This document shows positions 43,032 through 51,717 of a stretch of DNA of 64,000 bases, one piece after another (within the stretch, counting starts at the first letter, position 1; the number at the start of each line of letters is the position of its first letter). Location: assembly GCA_902793125.1 (NCBI GenBank), contig CADBCC010000003.1, positions 76,287 to 140,286 on the forward strand, written 5' to 3'. Both the position numbers and the translations under genes were made by a program. This stretch comes from an uncultured Ruminococcus sp. (GTDB lineage Bacteria > Bacillota > Clostridia > Oscillospirales > Acutalibacteraceae). Below the pieces are notes generated by a model. It had not been told where the DNA came from. It was given only the letters and a program-made list of their open reading frames with translations, and searched no databases.

Positions 43032-44465
43032 TTAATTCATTATATCATAGGGAGTTATTTGTTCGAAGTCGCTTACAATAATTGTCCCGTTCGACTTTAC
43101 AACATAAGCGTAGAAATACAGGTTCAGATCCTGAGTAACTTTAGAAGTTGAAATATACGGAGCGTAAATAAACTGATATTGTCCCGAGCTGTTAGCGAGA
43201 CCGACCGAGGAATTGTGCACGGCTATACCGTTTGTCGCTCTCGCGGTACCCGAAGTAACTTCCTGAACCGCCGCTTTTATATCGTCCTTATCCTGCTCGG
43301 AAGTAGCGAACGCGACGCCCATTCTCTCGTAATCGTCGTCAACCTTAGCTGTCGCTAAAAGTTCCATCATAACATTTTCTTCGCTTACGGAAAGCTCGTT
43401 ATAGAAAACCGAGGCAAACTCGTCGGCTTTGGATTTAGTCGGGTCGGTTTGGATTTCCATATCTCCCGTTACAAAAAACTTGAATTTGGTTCCGACGGCG
43501 ACAACTTTACCGTTAACAATAAATCCTGCTTCTTCTTCGGTTTCAATTGTTTCAATATCAAGGTAATGATGATTTGAATACCATTCGCCGTTTACAGTAA
43601 CAGTATAATCTCTTTCTTCACCGTCAAGCTGAACTTCCACCGTATCAGCATCTTTAAATTCAGCGTCGTTGATATAATAATTATAACTCGGATTTTTTAT
43701 ATTGGGCATACAAGTGTACGCAAGATCCCATGCTTCCTTTTCCTCGGCAGATGAATATGTACGGGTCAGCGAAGTATCTTCTTTACCGTTGTTATAATAA
43801 TAAATAACCGTATAATTATTTACCGCGGGTTCTGTAGTCGGAGCCTCTGTAGGAGCTTCTGTGGGTTCTTCCGTAGGCGCTTGTGTAGGCGCTTCGGTAG
43901 GAGCCTCTGTGGGCTCTTCCGTAGGAGCTTCGGTAGCGGGAGCTGTAGTCGGGTCCGTATAGCTTTGGTCGGGATTATCGAGGCTTACAAATCCGCTCGA
44001 AATTACCCGGTCGTCTACAACATTCTGATAGAAATAATCAAGGTTAGAATCGCTGATATGGCGAAGCGCCATTTCCTGTGTATAGAATTCAGCGACAGTT
44101 GTTTTTATATCGGACTTATTGTATTCGCCGTTAACGTTGAATTCTATTGTAATAAGCGCGGCTCCTCCTGAAAAATCATATCCGCTGAGATTCGAGCCGT
44201 CAAAATCAATTACTCCGTTATTTTCTCCGCAAAAATCACCGGAAGTAATCATCTGCATTGATTTAACGCTTAAAGCGGAAGGATAAGTAACATTACCCTC
44301 AAACCCTACGACCTTATCTCCTTCGGCAACATCGCAGGAAATCATATATTTGTAAGTTATAGTATCTCCCTCAACTGCTGTAACGGAAGTTGCGATACAT
44401 ACGGTTGAGATTATTAACAGCAAAGTTAAAATAATAGATACAAGGCTTTTTAAATGCAGTTTCAT
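43032..44465 (-). CDS. Secreted protein with cohesin-like N-terminal domain
   Basis: A 477-residue exported protein. The signal peptide (~1-30) is followed by a beta-sandwich (~32-165; GDTITYKYMISCDVAEGDKV, FEGNVTYPSALSVKSMQM, ALITIEFNV). Its strand pattern resembles cohesin and related carbohydrate-binding folds. A PTEA linker leads to a second beta-rich region (~225-345). The C-terminal ~115 residues (RMGVAFATSEQDK, YQFIYAPYIS, LYFYAYVVKSNGTIIVSDF) look like a distant relative of the module ending the two amylases. No dockerin is visible in the window, so a scaffold role is open. It is followed by a small-peptide gene. Confidence 0.7.
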   Translation of the reverse strand: MKLHLKSLVSIILTLLLIISTVCIATSVTAVEGDTITYKYMISCDVAEGDKVVGFEGNVTYPSALSVKSMQMITSGDFCGENNGVIDFDGSNLSGYDFSGGAALITIEFNVNGEYNKSDIKTTVAEFYTQEMALRHISDSNLDYFYQNVVDDRVISSGFVSLDNPDQSYTDPTTAPATEAPTEEPTEAPTEAPTQAPTEEPTEAPTEAPTTEPAVNNYTVIYYYNNGKEDTSLTRTYSSAEEKEAWDLAYTCMPNIKNPSYNYYINDAEFKDADTVEVQLDGEERDYTVTVNGEWYSNHHYLDIETIETEEEAGFIVNGKVVAVGTKFKFFVTGDMEIQTDPTKSKADEFASVFYNELSVSEENVMMELLATAKVDDDYERMGVAFATSEQDKDDIKAAVQEVTSGTARATNGIAVHNSSVGLANSSGQYQFIYAPYISTSKVTQDLNLYFYAYVVKSNGTIIVSDFEQITPYDIMN

Positions 44466-44532
44466 TGGTATTCCTCCTAAAAAGTCTATATATAGTTATC
44501 ATACTATATAATTAAAAAATTTGCAATAATTT

Positions 44533-45363
44533 TTATTTAAAAATTTCGGGATTCATACGGCTGTAATGAAAAATATATTGCTGGGCGATGCCTGCGTACT
44601 CGCCGAAGTCGTTTTCACTCATTCCCGGGAACAGATTTTCAAGCGCTCTTTTCATCCACACATCCACGGGAAAAGCCTCGATACGATGCAGTCCGAAAAG
44701 CAGAGTGCAGTCCGCTACTTTAACACCGACACCTTTGATTTTCATAAGCTCGGCGCGGGCTTCTTCATAATCAATATTACGGCATTTTTCCAAATCAACC
44801 TCACCGCCGCTGACTTTTTGAGCCGCGTCAACTATGTATTTATTCCGAAAACCCGCTCTTATCGGGGCTAAATCTTCGGGATTTAACTTAGCTAACGTCT
44901 CAGCCGAGGGGAAAACATAATAGTCTTCTTTTTTTTCGCCGAAATTTTCGCACAATCTTTCAACTATTCCTTTTATTCTTTTTATGTTATTGTTTTGCGA
45001 GATAATAAAAGTGCAGAGCGCTTCCCATGGCTCCTGGCGCAGGATTCTTATTCCCGGGGCGTAATCGCACGCCTGCTCTAAAACGGGATGAATTTTTTTA
45101 ATTTCTTCGCGGATTTTTCCGTAATCAAGGTCTAAGTCAAGATAGTTTTTCCAGATATTTTCAAAATCTTCGGCGGTAGTATTATCTATGCATAAATAAT
45201 CGCCGTCAAAATACATCTCCGCTTTTTTACCGAACGCGACTCCGCTGAATTTTCCGTCCTTTTCAATCCAGCGGAAACTCTGGCCGCAATCGAGAGTCTG
45301 GGCTAAATCCAAATCGGTTATCCCGCTTATTTTTATTCCGTTGTCTTTCTTAAAAACTTCCAT
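44533..45363 (-). CDS. ogg: 8-oxoguanine DNA glycosylase (OGG1 type)
   Basis: A 276-residue HhH-GPD glycosylase/AP lyase removing oxidised guanine. The OGG1 N-terminal domain (LAQTLDCGQSFRW) and the helix-hairpin-helix (LMKIKGVGVKVADCTLLFG) are present. Catalytic K215 and D234 (FPVDVWMKRAL) are 19 residues apart, as in human OGG1 (K249, D268). ISQNNNIKRI corresponds to the damage-recognition segment. Confidence 0.93.
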   Translation of the reverse strand: MEVFKKDNGIKISGITDLDLAQTLDCGQSFRWIEKDGKFSGVAFGKKAEMYFDGDYLCIDNTTAEDFENIWKNYLDLDLDYGKIREEIKKIHPVLEQACDYAPGIRILRQEPWEALCTFIISQNNNIKRIKGIVERLCENFGEKKEDYYVFPSAETLAKLNPEDLAPIRAGFRNKYIVDAAQKVSGGEVDLEKCRNIDYEEARAELMKIKGVGVKVADCTLLFGLHRIEAFPVDVWMKRALENLFPGMSENDFGEYAGIAQQYIFHYSRMNPEIFK

Positions 45364-45465
45364 ATTTATCCAATCCCTTAAAACCTAAAAACTTAAAATA
45401 AGTATATCATATTTTTCGGATTTATGATACAATAAAAATACAGAACTTTTAATTCGAGGTACATT

Positions 45466-46155
45466 ATGAAAGAAAATATCTGCACAATCCCGATAAATGA
45501 TTTGTTTAAGCCGAAAAACGGCTGTCCGATTTGCCGTATGGAGGAAATGTTAGAGGAAACTTACGTTGAATTTATAGTCGGCGACGCGATGATGGAACCG
45601 AATATCCGGATAGAAACAAATAAAAAAGGCTTTTGCCGCAGACATTTTACAAAAATGTTCAGCGCAGGGCAGAAGCTTCCGAACGCGCTGATAATGGAAT
45701 CGCATTTAAAGGCAATTGCAGAAAACATCCTTCCGCCGAAAGCTCCATCCAAACCCGACAAAAAGGTTATTGAAAAAATTAACGCTCTCAGGGAAAGCTG
45801 TTATGTCTGCGAGAGAATCGACCACGATATTCATCATCTTTTAGCGACGGTTTTTTCCGAGTATCAGAAGTCTGAGGAATTCCAAAAGCTCTACCGCGAA
45901 CAGCCATTTATCTGTCTTAATCACTACGCCTATATTATGAGCGACGCTTCGGGCAAGCGCGGAATTAAGGGCAAGTTTATGAAGCCGTTTTGCGAAGATA
46001 CATATAACCTTACCAAAAACTATATTTCCGAACTTCAGGAGGACACCTCTTATTTCTGCTCGATGTTCGATTACCGCAACCGCGGAAAAGACTTCGGCAA
46101 AAGCAAGGATGTTATCGAGAGAAACATCGAGTATCTTACAAAAGAACAGCCGTAA
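45466..46155 (+). CDS. DUF6062 family protein
   Basis: A 229-residue soluble protein with two CxxC motifs (GCPICRMEE near residue 20, CYVCERIDHD near 110), a conserved CRRHFTKMF and CLNHYAYIM. These could bind metal. It resembles the DUF6062 family common in Clostridia, whose function is not known to me. It is monocistronic, with its own terminator. Confidence 0.78.
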   Translation: MKENICTIPINDLFKPKNGCPICRMEEMLEETYVEFIVGDAMMEPNIRIETNKKGFCRRHFTKMFSAGQKLPNALIMESHLKAIAENILPPKAPSKPDKKVIEKINALRESCYVCERIDHDIHHLLATVFSEYQKSEEFQKLYREQPFICLNHYAYIMSDASGKRGIKGKFMKPFCEDTYNLTKNYISELQEDTSYFCSMFDYRNRGKDFGKSKDVIERNIEYLTKEQP

Positions 46156-46195
46156 GGTTATTAAACGGCTGTTTAGCTTATAGTGTATAAAATGT

Positions 46196-46242
46196 AAAAA
46201 AGGTTGGCTCTTACTCGTTTTGAGTTTGAGCCAACCCTTTTT
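46196..46242 (+). terminator. Bidirectional terminator
   Basis: AAAAAGGTTGGCTC pairs with GAGCCAACCCTTTTT around an imperfect inner stem. It lies between convergent genes and serves both. Confidence 0.85.
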
Positions 46243-46244
46243 GC

Positions 46245-48107
46245 TTACTTAATTTTTACTTTTATCGTCTTGGTAATTGTCTTAGCGTTGTAAGAAGAGT
46301 TACCCGCGGCCTTTACGGTTACTTTAATCTTATAAGTACCTTTCTTAGCTTTCTTCCACTTCTTGATAGTTATAACTCCCTTTGAGTTAATCTTAACAAG
46401 CTTGCGGATTTTCTTTGTGATTCCGCTTTTTACTACTTTGAAAGTTACCTTGCCTTCAGCGCCTTTAACTGTAATCGCCTTAACCTTCTGAGCTTTTTTC
46501 TTAAGCTTTTTAAGTTTAACTGTTTTAGCTTTAACCGTTACCTTAATCGAATTATCCTTTTTTGTCCCGTTTGTCGCGGCTCTGTTTTTCGGCTTAGTAA
46601 ACGGCTGAGTCGGACCAACCACGGGAGGAGTGGATGGTTCGGTCGGATTCTCCTTGGGCATCTTACTGTAAGCCTCATTAAGAATACTCTTCATAGCGGC
46701 TTCATCTTCGCCTGTCTTTTTAGCAACGATATATTTGTAAATTGCCGTAACGTCGTCAAAAGTTTTAATTCCGAATTTCGGGAAAGCGTTAACAAGAGCT
46801 TCTACGGGTTGTTTTACATAGGGGCTCTTGTAATATGTCGGAAGCCAGTCGCCTATAACTTCTATTCCTGTTTCATTCGGGCAGAGGAATTGTCCTATAA
46901 TGTTACCGATAGATGTGAAAGCAAGGTGAGGTCCGTAAGCGTTTGAGTTCTTCTCCCATACAGCTTCGTCGACGAATTTTTCAGAATCAACAGGGTTCTC
47001 AACTCTCACACCGTTAGAAAGCTTTAATGTATCGCCGAAGCAGGGTGTACCGAAAGTACAGTCATAAGTCTGTATACCTGTGTTACAGCTAAAGATAATA
47101 CAATAGTCTTTATCCGATTCCATTCCGTTGGGAAGGTCTGAGGAAGATTTGAGTGAGTTTGTATCGTATGCCCATTTACCGTTTTCATAAGTACATTTTT
47201 CTTTCTTAGTCTGCCATGTATAGAAAGCGTCGCCGCCTCTTTCCCAGATATGGCAGTAAACTTGTGTTACGTTTTTCCAACCGCTTGCGTCGAAGTAAAT
47301 CTTTGTATCGTTGGGGTTCACTTCTCCCGTGGGTTGAGGTTCTGTCGGGTCTACAACAGTTTCGGGATTAGTTCCTTCCTCTTCGCCCTCGTATTTCGGG
47401 AACTCGCCGTTTGAGTAAACAGCGTTATTCGCTTCGGCTTCATTGCGGGTGGTATAAATTCCGTACTCGCTGTTGCCGTAATAATAGAACCACTCGCCTC
47501 TGAATAATGTTGTGCCGTACCCTTGTGTTTTTTCACTCTGAGGATCAACTACGTAAATCATATTATCAAAGCTACTTAATCCTTCGGGATAAAAACCATA
47601 AATATCCTCTTCGGTATTATAAAAACTTGAAACAATATTATCAGTTTGAATCAGATATTGATATGTTTCTTGATTAGCTGGATCGACTTCCACAAGATTA
47701 TTCCACATAATATTTTCGACATCCGCGGGAACTTCCGCTTTGTAGATATTCTTGTTGTTATTATCTACATTTTCATTTACCGCGTAACCGGGAAAACCAT
47801 TTGTGTTTTCTCCTTTATAATCATCGCATCTGTATGAACCGTCCCACCAATAGATACCGGGTTTGCAGGTGTCAAGAGTTCCCGAATAATAATTATTTTG
47901 CTCGTTGCGCCAGCTGTCGGGGAAATAGAACAGATAGGTATTTGTATCCACCTGGTTTTTGGCGTCTGAGTTTACAACATCCTGAATAAGCGGTCTTTTA
48001 GCGCCTGTTTTTAGGGTGTTTGTATCTTTCGCTTCAACTGCCACTACCATAATTGAGCACAGCATCAGCGCCGCTAATATCAGCGAAATCAGTCTTTTAG
48101 CCTTCAT
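46245..48107 (-). CDS. Secreted protein with CBM-like regions and Lys-rich C-terminal module
   Basis: A 620-residue exported protein. A signal peptide (~1-26) precedes a Tyr/Trp-rich beta region (~50-235; TYLFYFPDSWRNEQNNYYSG, YWWDGSYRC). A second, starch-binding-module-like segment follows (~265-400; TKIYFDASGWKNVTQVYCHIW). A ~90-residue helical part precedes a Pro/Thr linker. The last ~85 residues (VKAKTVKLKKLKKKAQKVKA onward) match the end of the BspA-type protein at 37436-38926 at both protein and DNA level. A role in surface glycan binding is likely. No catalytic motif was recognised. Confidence 0.8.
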   Translation of the reverse strand: MKAKRLISLILAALMLCSIMVVAVEAKDTNTLKTGAKRPLIQDVVNSDAKNQVDTNTYLFYFPDSWRNEQNNYYSGTLDTCKPGIYWWDGSYRCDDYKGENTNGFPGYAVNENVDNNNKNIYKAEVPADVENIMWNNLVEVDPANQETYQYLIQTDNIVSSFYNTEEDIYGFYPEGLSSFDNMIYVVDPQSEKTQGYGTTLFRGEWFYYYGNSEYGIYTTRNEAEANNAVYSNGEFPKYEGEEEGTNPETVVDPTEPQPTGEVNPNDTKIYFDASGWKNVTQVYCHIWERGGDAFYTWQTKKEKCTYENGKWAYDTNSLKSSSDLPNGMESDKDYCIIFSCNTGIQTYDCTFGTPCFGDTLKLSNGVRVENPVDSEKFVDEAVWEKNSNAYGPHLAFTSIGNIIGQFLCPNETGIEVIGDWLPTYYKSPYVKQPVEALVNAFPKFGIKTFDDVTAIYKYIVAKKTGEDEAAMKSILNEAYSKMPKENPTEPSTPPVVGPTQPFTKPKNRAATNGTKKDNSIKVTVKAKTVKLKKLKKKAQKVKAITVKGAEGKVTFKVVKSGITKKIRKLVKINSKGVITIKKWKKAKKGTYKIKVTVKAAGNSSYNAKTITKTIKVKIK

Positions 48108-48293
48108 TTAATCATCTCCTGTATTAATTTATAAATACGTATAATATTGTAAATATTTTATCACTTTTTACCCCTCTGTTTAATTCTAATATCGAATTAT
48201 AAAAGGGGCGTGTTACACAAAGTTTCAGGCACTTATTTGTGCAAATAATACAATGAATTATAACTCCCCGCGATTGGCGACAGATTACAAACA

Positions 48294-48318
48294 AACACCG
48301 AGGCAAAACCTCGGTGTT
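48294..48318 (-). terminator. Terminator of glgB
   Basis: AACACCGAGG-TTTT-GCCTCGGTGTT on the minus strand followed by TGTTTGT, 25 bp after the stop. Confidence 0.8.
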
Positions 48319-48342
48319 GTTAAATAGCATTTCACAATTTTA

Positions 48343-50862
48343 TTATTTCTTTTCCGCCTTAGGCTCAGCCTTTTTAGCGGGAGCCTTTGCCGCCGCTTTC
48401 TTAGCAGGAGCCGCTGTTTTTGCGGGTTCTGCCTTTTTAGCCGCGGGCTTTGCCGCCGCTTTCTTGGCAGGAGCTTTAGCCGCTGTTTTCTTAGCGGGCG
48501 CTTTAGCAGCCGCCTTTTTAGCGGGAGCCGCTTTCTCGGCTGTTTTAGCTGTATCGCTCTTTTTTGCTGCCTTTGCCATCTTTTTAGCCGCGGGTTTTTT
48601 AACGGCTGTTTTCTTGACTGTCTTTTTCTTCTTTTCGTCATCGGGCTTGGGTATAGTATGGTTATACTCAAACGCAATCATCGAAAGCGGAGGAACAGTT
48701 ACCTTAATACTCTGCTTCTTATAGTTCCAGGGAACTCTCGTAGCTTTCTTATCGGTAAGCGGATAGTCGCCTGTACCGCCGAACTCAGCGTCGTCGCTGT
48801 TGAATACAGCTTTATAGTTGCCGAGGTTCGGAACACCTACGCGGTAGTCTTCACGCGGAACAGGAGTAAAGTTGCAGATAAAGAGTACGGATTTCTTACC
48901 GTTCTTAGTCTTACGAACCATACTTACGATGGAGTTCTGGGCGTCGTCGCAGCTCATCCATTCAAAACCGTTCGGGTCGAAGTCGAGCTCGTACATAGCG
49001 GGATGGTCAAGATAGAAGTGCTGTAATGTACGGAAATATTTCTGCATATTCGCGTTATTCTCGTTATCGTCAATCAGGAACCACTGCAGTCCTACTTCGG
49101 CGTTCCACTCGTCATACTGAGCGAAATCCTGTCCCATAAAGAGGAGCTTCTTTCCGGGATGCGCGAACATAAATCCGTAAGCTGTTCTTAAATTCGCGAA
49201 CTTCTGCCAGTCGTCACCGGGCATTTTATTAATCATCGAGCACTTTCCGTAAACAACTTCGTCGTGGGAAAGAACCTGGATAAATTTTTCGGTATAAGCG
49301 TAAATCATCGAGAACGTGAGCTTTCCGTGCTCATACTGGCGGTAAACGGGATCCTTCGAGATATACTCCAAGAAGTCGTTCATCCAGCCCATATTCCATT
49401 TAAGAGCAAATCCTAAACCGTCGTGCTTAACGTCCTTTGTAACGCCTGCCCAAGCTGTGCTTTCCTCAGCGATTACAAGGGTACCGGGAGCGTACTGCTC
49501 AACCATTGAGTTAAGATGTTTAAAGAACTCAACCGCGTCGAAGTTCTCGCGTCCGCCGTAGATATTCGGCAGCCACTGGCCTTCGTTTTTACCGTAATCG
49601 AGATAAAGCATCGAAGCAACCGCGTCAACGCGCAAGCCGTCGATATGGAATTTATTAAGCCAGTAAAGTCCGCTCGCAATAAGGAAGTTGCGGACTTCAT
49701 TTCTTTCATAGTTAAAGATAAATGTGCCCCAGTCGGGATGCTCTCCTCTTCTCGGATCGGGATGCTCATACAGGCATGTTCCGTCGAAACGTCCGAGTCC
49801 GTGGCTGTCTTTCGGGAAATGAGCGGGTACCCAGTCGAGGAATACGCCGATTCCTTTAGAGTGCATACGGTCGATAAAGTACATAAAGTCCTGAGGCGAA
49901 CCGAAGCGCGAGGTAGGAGCGAAATAGCCCGTTACCTGGTAGCCCCAGCTTCCGTCAAACGGATGCTCAAGAATTCCCATAAGCTCAATATGGGTGTAGC
50001 CCATATCGTTAACATAATCGGCAAGCTGATCGGCAATCTCTCTGTAACCTAAGAAAGAACCGTCCTCGTGCTGTTTCCATGAGCCGAGATGAACCTCGTA
50101 AATAGACATAGGTTTAGTCTCGTATCCGCCTTTTTTACGTTCTTCAATCCACTTTTCGTCTTCCCATTCATAGGAGTTAAGATCTGTAACGATAGAAGCG
50201 GTTTCGGGACGCATCTGCTGGGTATAACCGAACGGGTCGGTCTTATCAACGCAGAAACCATCGACAGTCTTAACTTGGAATTTATACATTTCATCTTCGC
50301 CGATGCGCGGGATAAAAATCTCGTGAACGCCGACCTGGCTTACTTTACTCATCATATGTATAGCGGGATCCCAGTTATTGAAATTACCGATAACCGATAC
50401 GCGCTGAGCGTTCGGAGCCCATACATTAAAGAGTACGCCTTCTACGCCGTTTACAACTTTTTTATGCGCACCGAGCTTATCATACAGGTTGTAGTGAGTT
50501 CCCTGGCCGAAAAGATAGCCGTCAACTTCGCTGAACTGTACGGGGAAGTAGTTGCTGTCTTCGCTCTCGTAGTAGTTTCCTTCCTCATCCCAGGCGCGAT
50601 AATAGTAGTCGAAAACTCTGTCTGTATGAACATTAGCCGCAAAAATACCTTTTTCATGCACCAAAAACGCGCGGTGGATTTCACCGTTATCTTTATTTAC
50701 AAACTCAACGGAGTTACACTGCGGGAGGTAAACCGCAATTCTGAGTCCGTATTCTGTAAAGTGGGGGCCTAAAAGACCTCGCGGCATATTGTTGTACATA
50801 TACGCAACTTGTGTGAGATATTCTTCGTTAAAAAGTTTTCTCATATTGTAATCAATTTCCAT
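48343..50862 (-). CDS. glgB: 1,4-alpha-glucan branching enzyme with a histone-H1-like Lys/Ala/Pro tail
   Basis: An 839-residue enzyme forming alpha-1,6 branches in glycogen. The N-terminal CBM48 region (GVEGVLFNVWAPNAQRVSVI) precedes the GH13 barrel with nucleophile Asp in DGLRVDAVASMLYLDYG, acid/base Glu in LVIAEESTAWAG and Asp in LSHDEVVYGK. The usual C-domain ends at VTVPPLSMIAFEYN. About 100 extra residues follow, built from PAKKA, KAPAKKA and AAKP-type repeats with almost only Lys, Ala, Pro, Thr and Glu. This resembles histone H1 tails and is not normal for GlgB. It is encoded in frame without interruption. Start 50862 is chosen by GAGG seven bases upstream. Confidence 0.95.
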   Translation of the reverse strand: MEIDYNMRKLFNEEYLTQVAYMYNNMPRGLLGPHFTEYGLRIAVYLPQCNSVEFVNKDNGEIHRAFLVHEKGIFAANVHTDRVFDYYYRAWDEEGNYYESEDSNYFPVQFSEVDGYLFGQGTHYNLYDKLGAHKKVVNGVEGVLFNVWAPNAQRVSVIGNFNNWDPAIHMMSKVSQVGVHEIFIPRIGEDEMYKFQVKTVDGFCVDKTDPFGYTQQMRPETASIVTDLNSYEWEDEKWIEERKKGGYETKPMSIYEVHLGSWKQHEDGSFLGYREIADQLADYVNDMGYTHIELMGILEHPFDGSWGYQVTGYFAPTSRFGSPQDFMYFIDRMHSKGIGVFLDWVPAHFPKDSHGLGRFDGTCLYEHPDPRRGEHPDWGTFIFNYERNEVRNFLIASGLYWLNKFHIDGLRVDAVASMLYLDYGKNEGQWLPNIYGGRENFDAVEFFKHLNSMVEQYAPGTLVIAEESTAWAGVTKDVKHDGLGFALKWNMGWMNDFLEYISKDPVYRQYEHGKLTFSMIYAYTEKFIQVLSHDEVVYGKCSMINKMPGDDWQKFANLRTAYGFMFAHPGKKLLFMGQDFAQYDEWNAEVGLQWFLIDDNENNANMQKYFRTLQHFYLDHPAMYELDFDPNGFEWMSCDDAQNSIVSMVRKTKNGKKSVLFICNFTPVPREDYRVGVPNLGNYKAVFNSDDAEFGGTGDYPLTDKKATRVPWNYKKQSIKVTVPPLSMIAFEYNHTIPKPDDEKKKKTVKKTAVKKPAAKKMAKAAKKSDTAKTAEKAAPAKKAAAKAPAKKTAAKAPAKKAAAKPAAKKAEPAKTAAPAKKAAAKAPAKKAEPKAEKK

Positions 50863-51060
50863 AACCATGCCTCATTTCTGATTTGAAATTTGAATATAAT
50901 AGTCTGCACAAAACGTATCACTTTAGACAAATAGTGCATTTTACTATATTTATATACAAATTATATAATATTTTTATATATTTTCCTATAGTCACTTGAC
51001 TAAAAAAGTTGTTTATGCTACTATAATTGAAAAACTGTCTATTAAAAAGGGAAGATATAA

Positions 51061-51603
51061 ATGGATTTAAGAGTAAAAAGAACAATCAAAAATATTAATA
51101 ACGCTTTCTTTGAACTCAGAAAAAAAAAGGATCTCGATAAAATAAGCGTAAGGGAACTGAGTGAACTCGCGATGATTAACAAAGCGACTTTTTATCTTCA
51201 CTACAGGGATATTTACGAGCTTTCGGACAAACTCGAGGAGGAGCTTATAAGAAAGATTATCTCTGAGGTTAAACCGATAAAGCTTCTTAATACCAAGGAA
51301 AACTTCCGCCACTTTACCCAGGACCTTACCCTTTCGATTTTAAACAACGAGAAAGAAATTAAAATCCTTTTTTCGGGTTACGGAAACAACCTTTTTATCA
51401 ACCGTTTTGAAACAAGCCTTAAAAAGTACATTTTTTCGGCTTATCCGAACATCAGAAACAATATCGCGAACAATATCCTTATTTCTTTTATCGTTCACGG
51501 TTCGTTCAACGCCTATATCCATAACGAAAATATAGATAAAACCACTCTCTTGAACAGTACGGTTGATTTAACATTAAAGCTTGTCGGAGAATATACATTT
51601 TAA
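51061..51603 (+). CDS. TetR-family regulator
   Basis: A 180-residue protein. The N-terminal HTH (RTIKNINNAFFELRKKKDLDKISVRELSELAMINKATFYLHYRDIYELSDKLEEE) is typical of TetR. The C-terminal region resembles the TetR_C_7-like clostridial group. It lies 114 bp upstream of a two-gene ABC exporter in the same direction and likely represses it or responds to its substrate. Confidence 0.9.
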   Translation: MDLRVKRTIKNINNAFFELRKKKDLDKISVRELSELAMINKATFYLHYRDIYELSDKLEEELIRKIISEVKPIKLLNTKENFRHFTQDLTLSILNNEKEIKILFSGYGNNLFINRFETSLKKYIFSAYPNIRNNIANNILISFIVHGSFNAYIHNENIDKTTLLNSTVDLTLKLVGEYTF

Positions 51604-51654
51604 GCGGGCGCTTAAAAAGCGAATGTTTTATTACAATTATCAACATTTTTTCAC

Positions 51655-51683
51655 TTGACTTTAAATAACGGATAGCAGATAAT
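51655..51683 (+). promoter_or_regulatory. Promoter of the ABC exporter
   Basis: TTGACT, a 17-bp spacer and GATAAT, 34 bp before the start codon; a separate promoter allows TetR control of the exporter. Confidence 0.55.
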
Positions 51684-51717
51684 TATATTAGTTTATTTAA
51701 AAACCCGGAGGAAAAAT

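Noticed and set aside
48314..48724. Plus-strand open frame rich in Ala/Phe/Leu-Ala-Gly, resembling a membrane protein
   Set aside because: It is the antisense of the Lys/Ala/Pro tail of GlgB; compositional shadow only.
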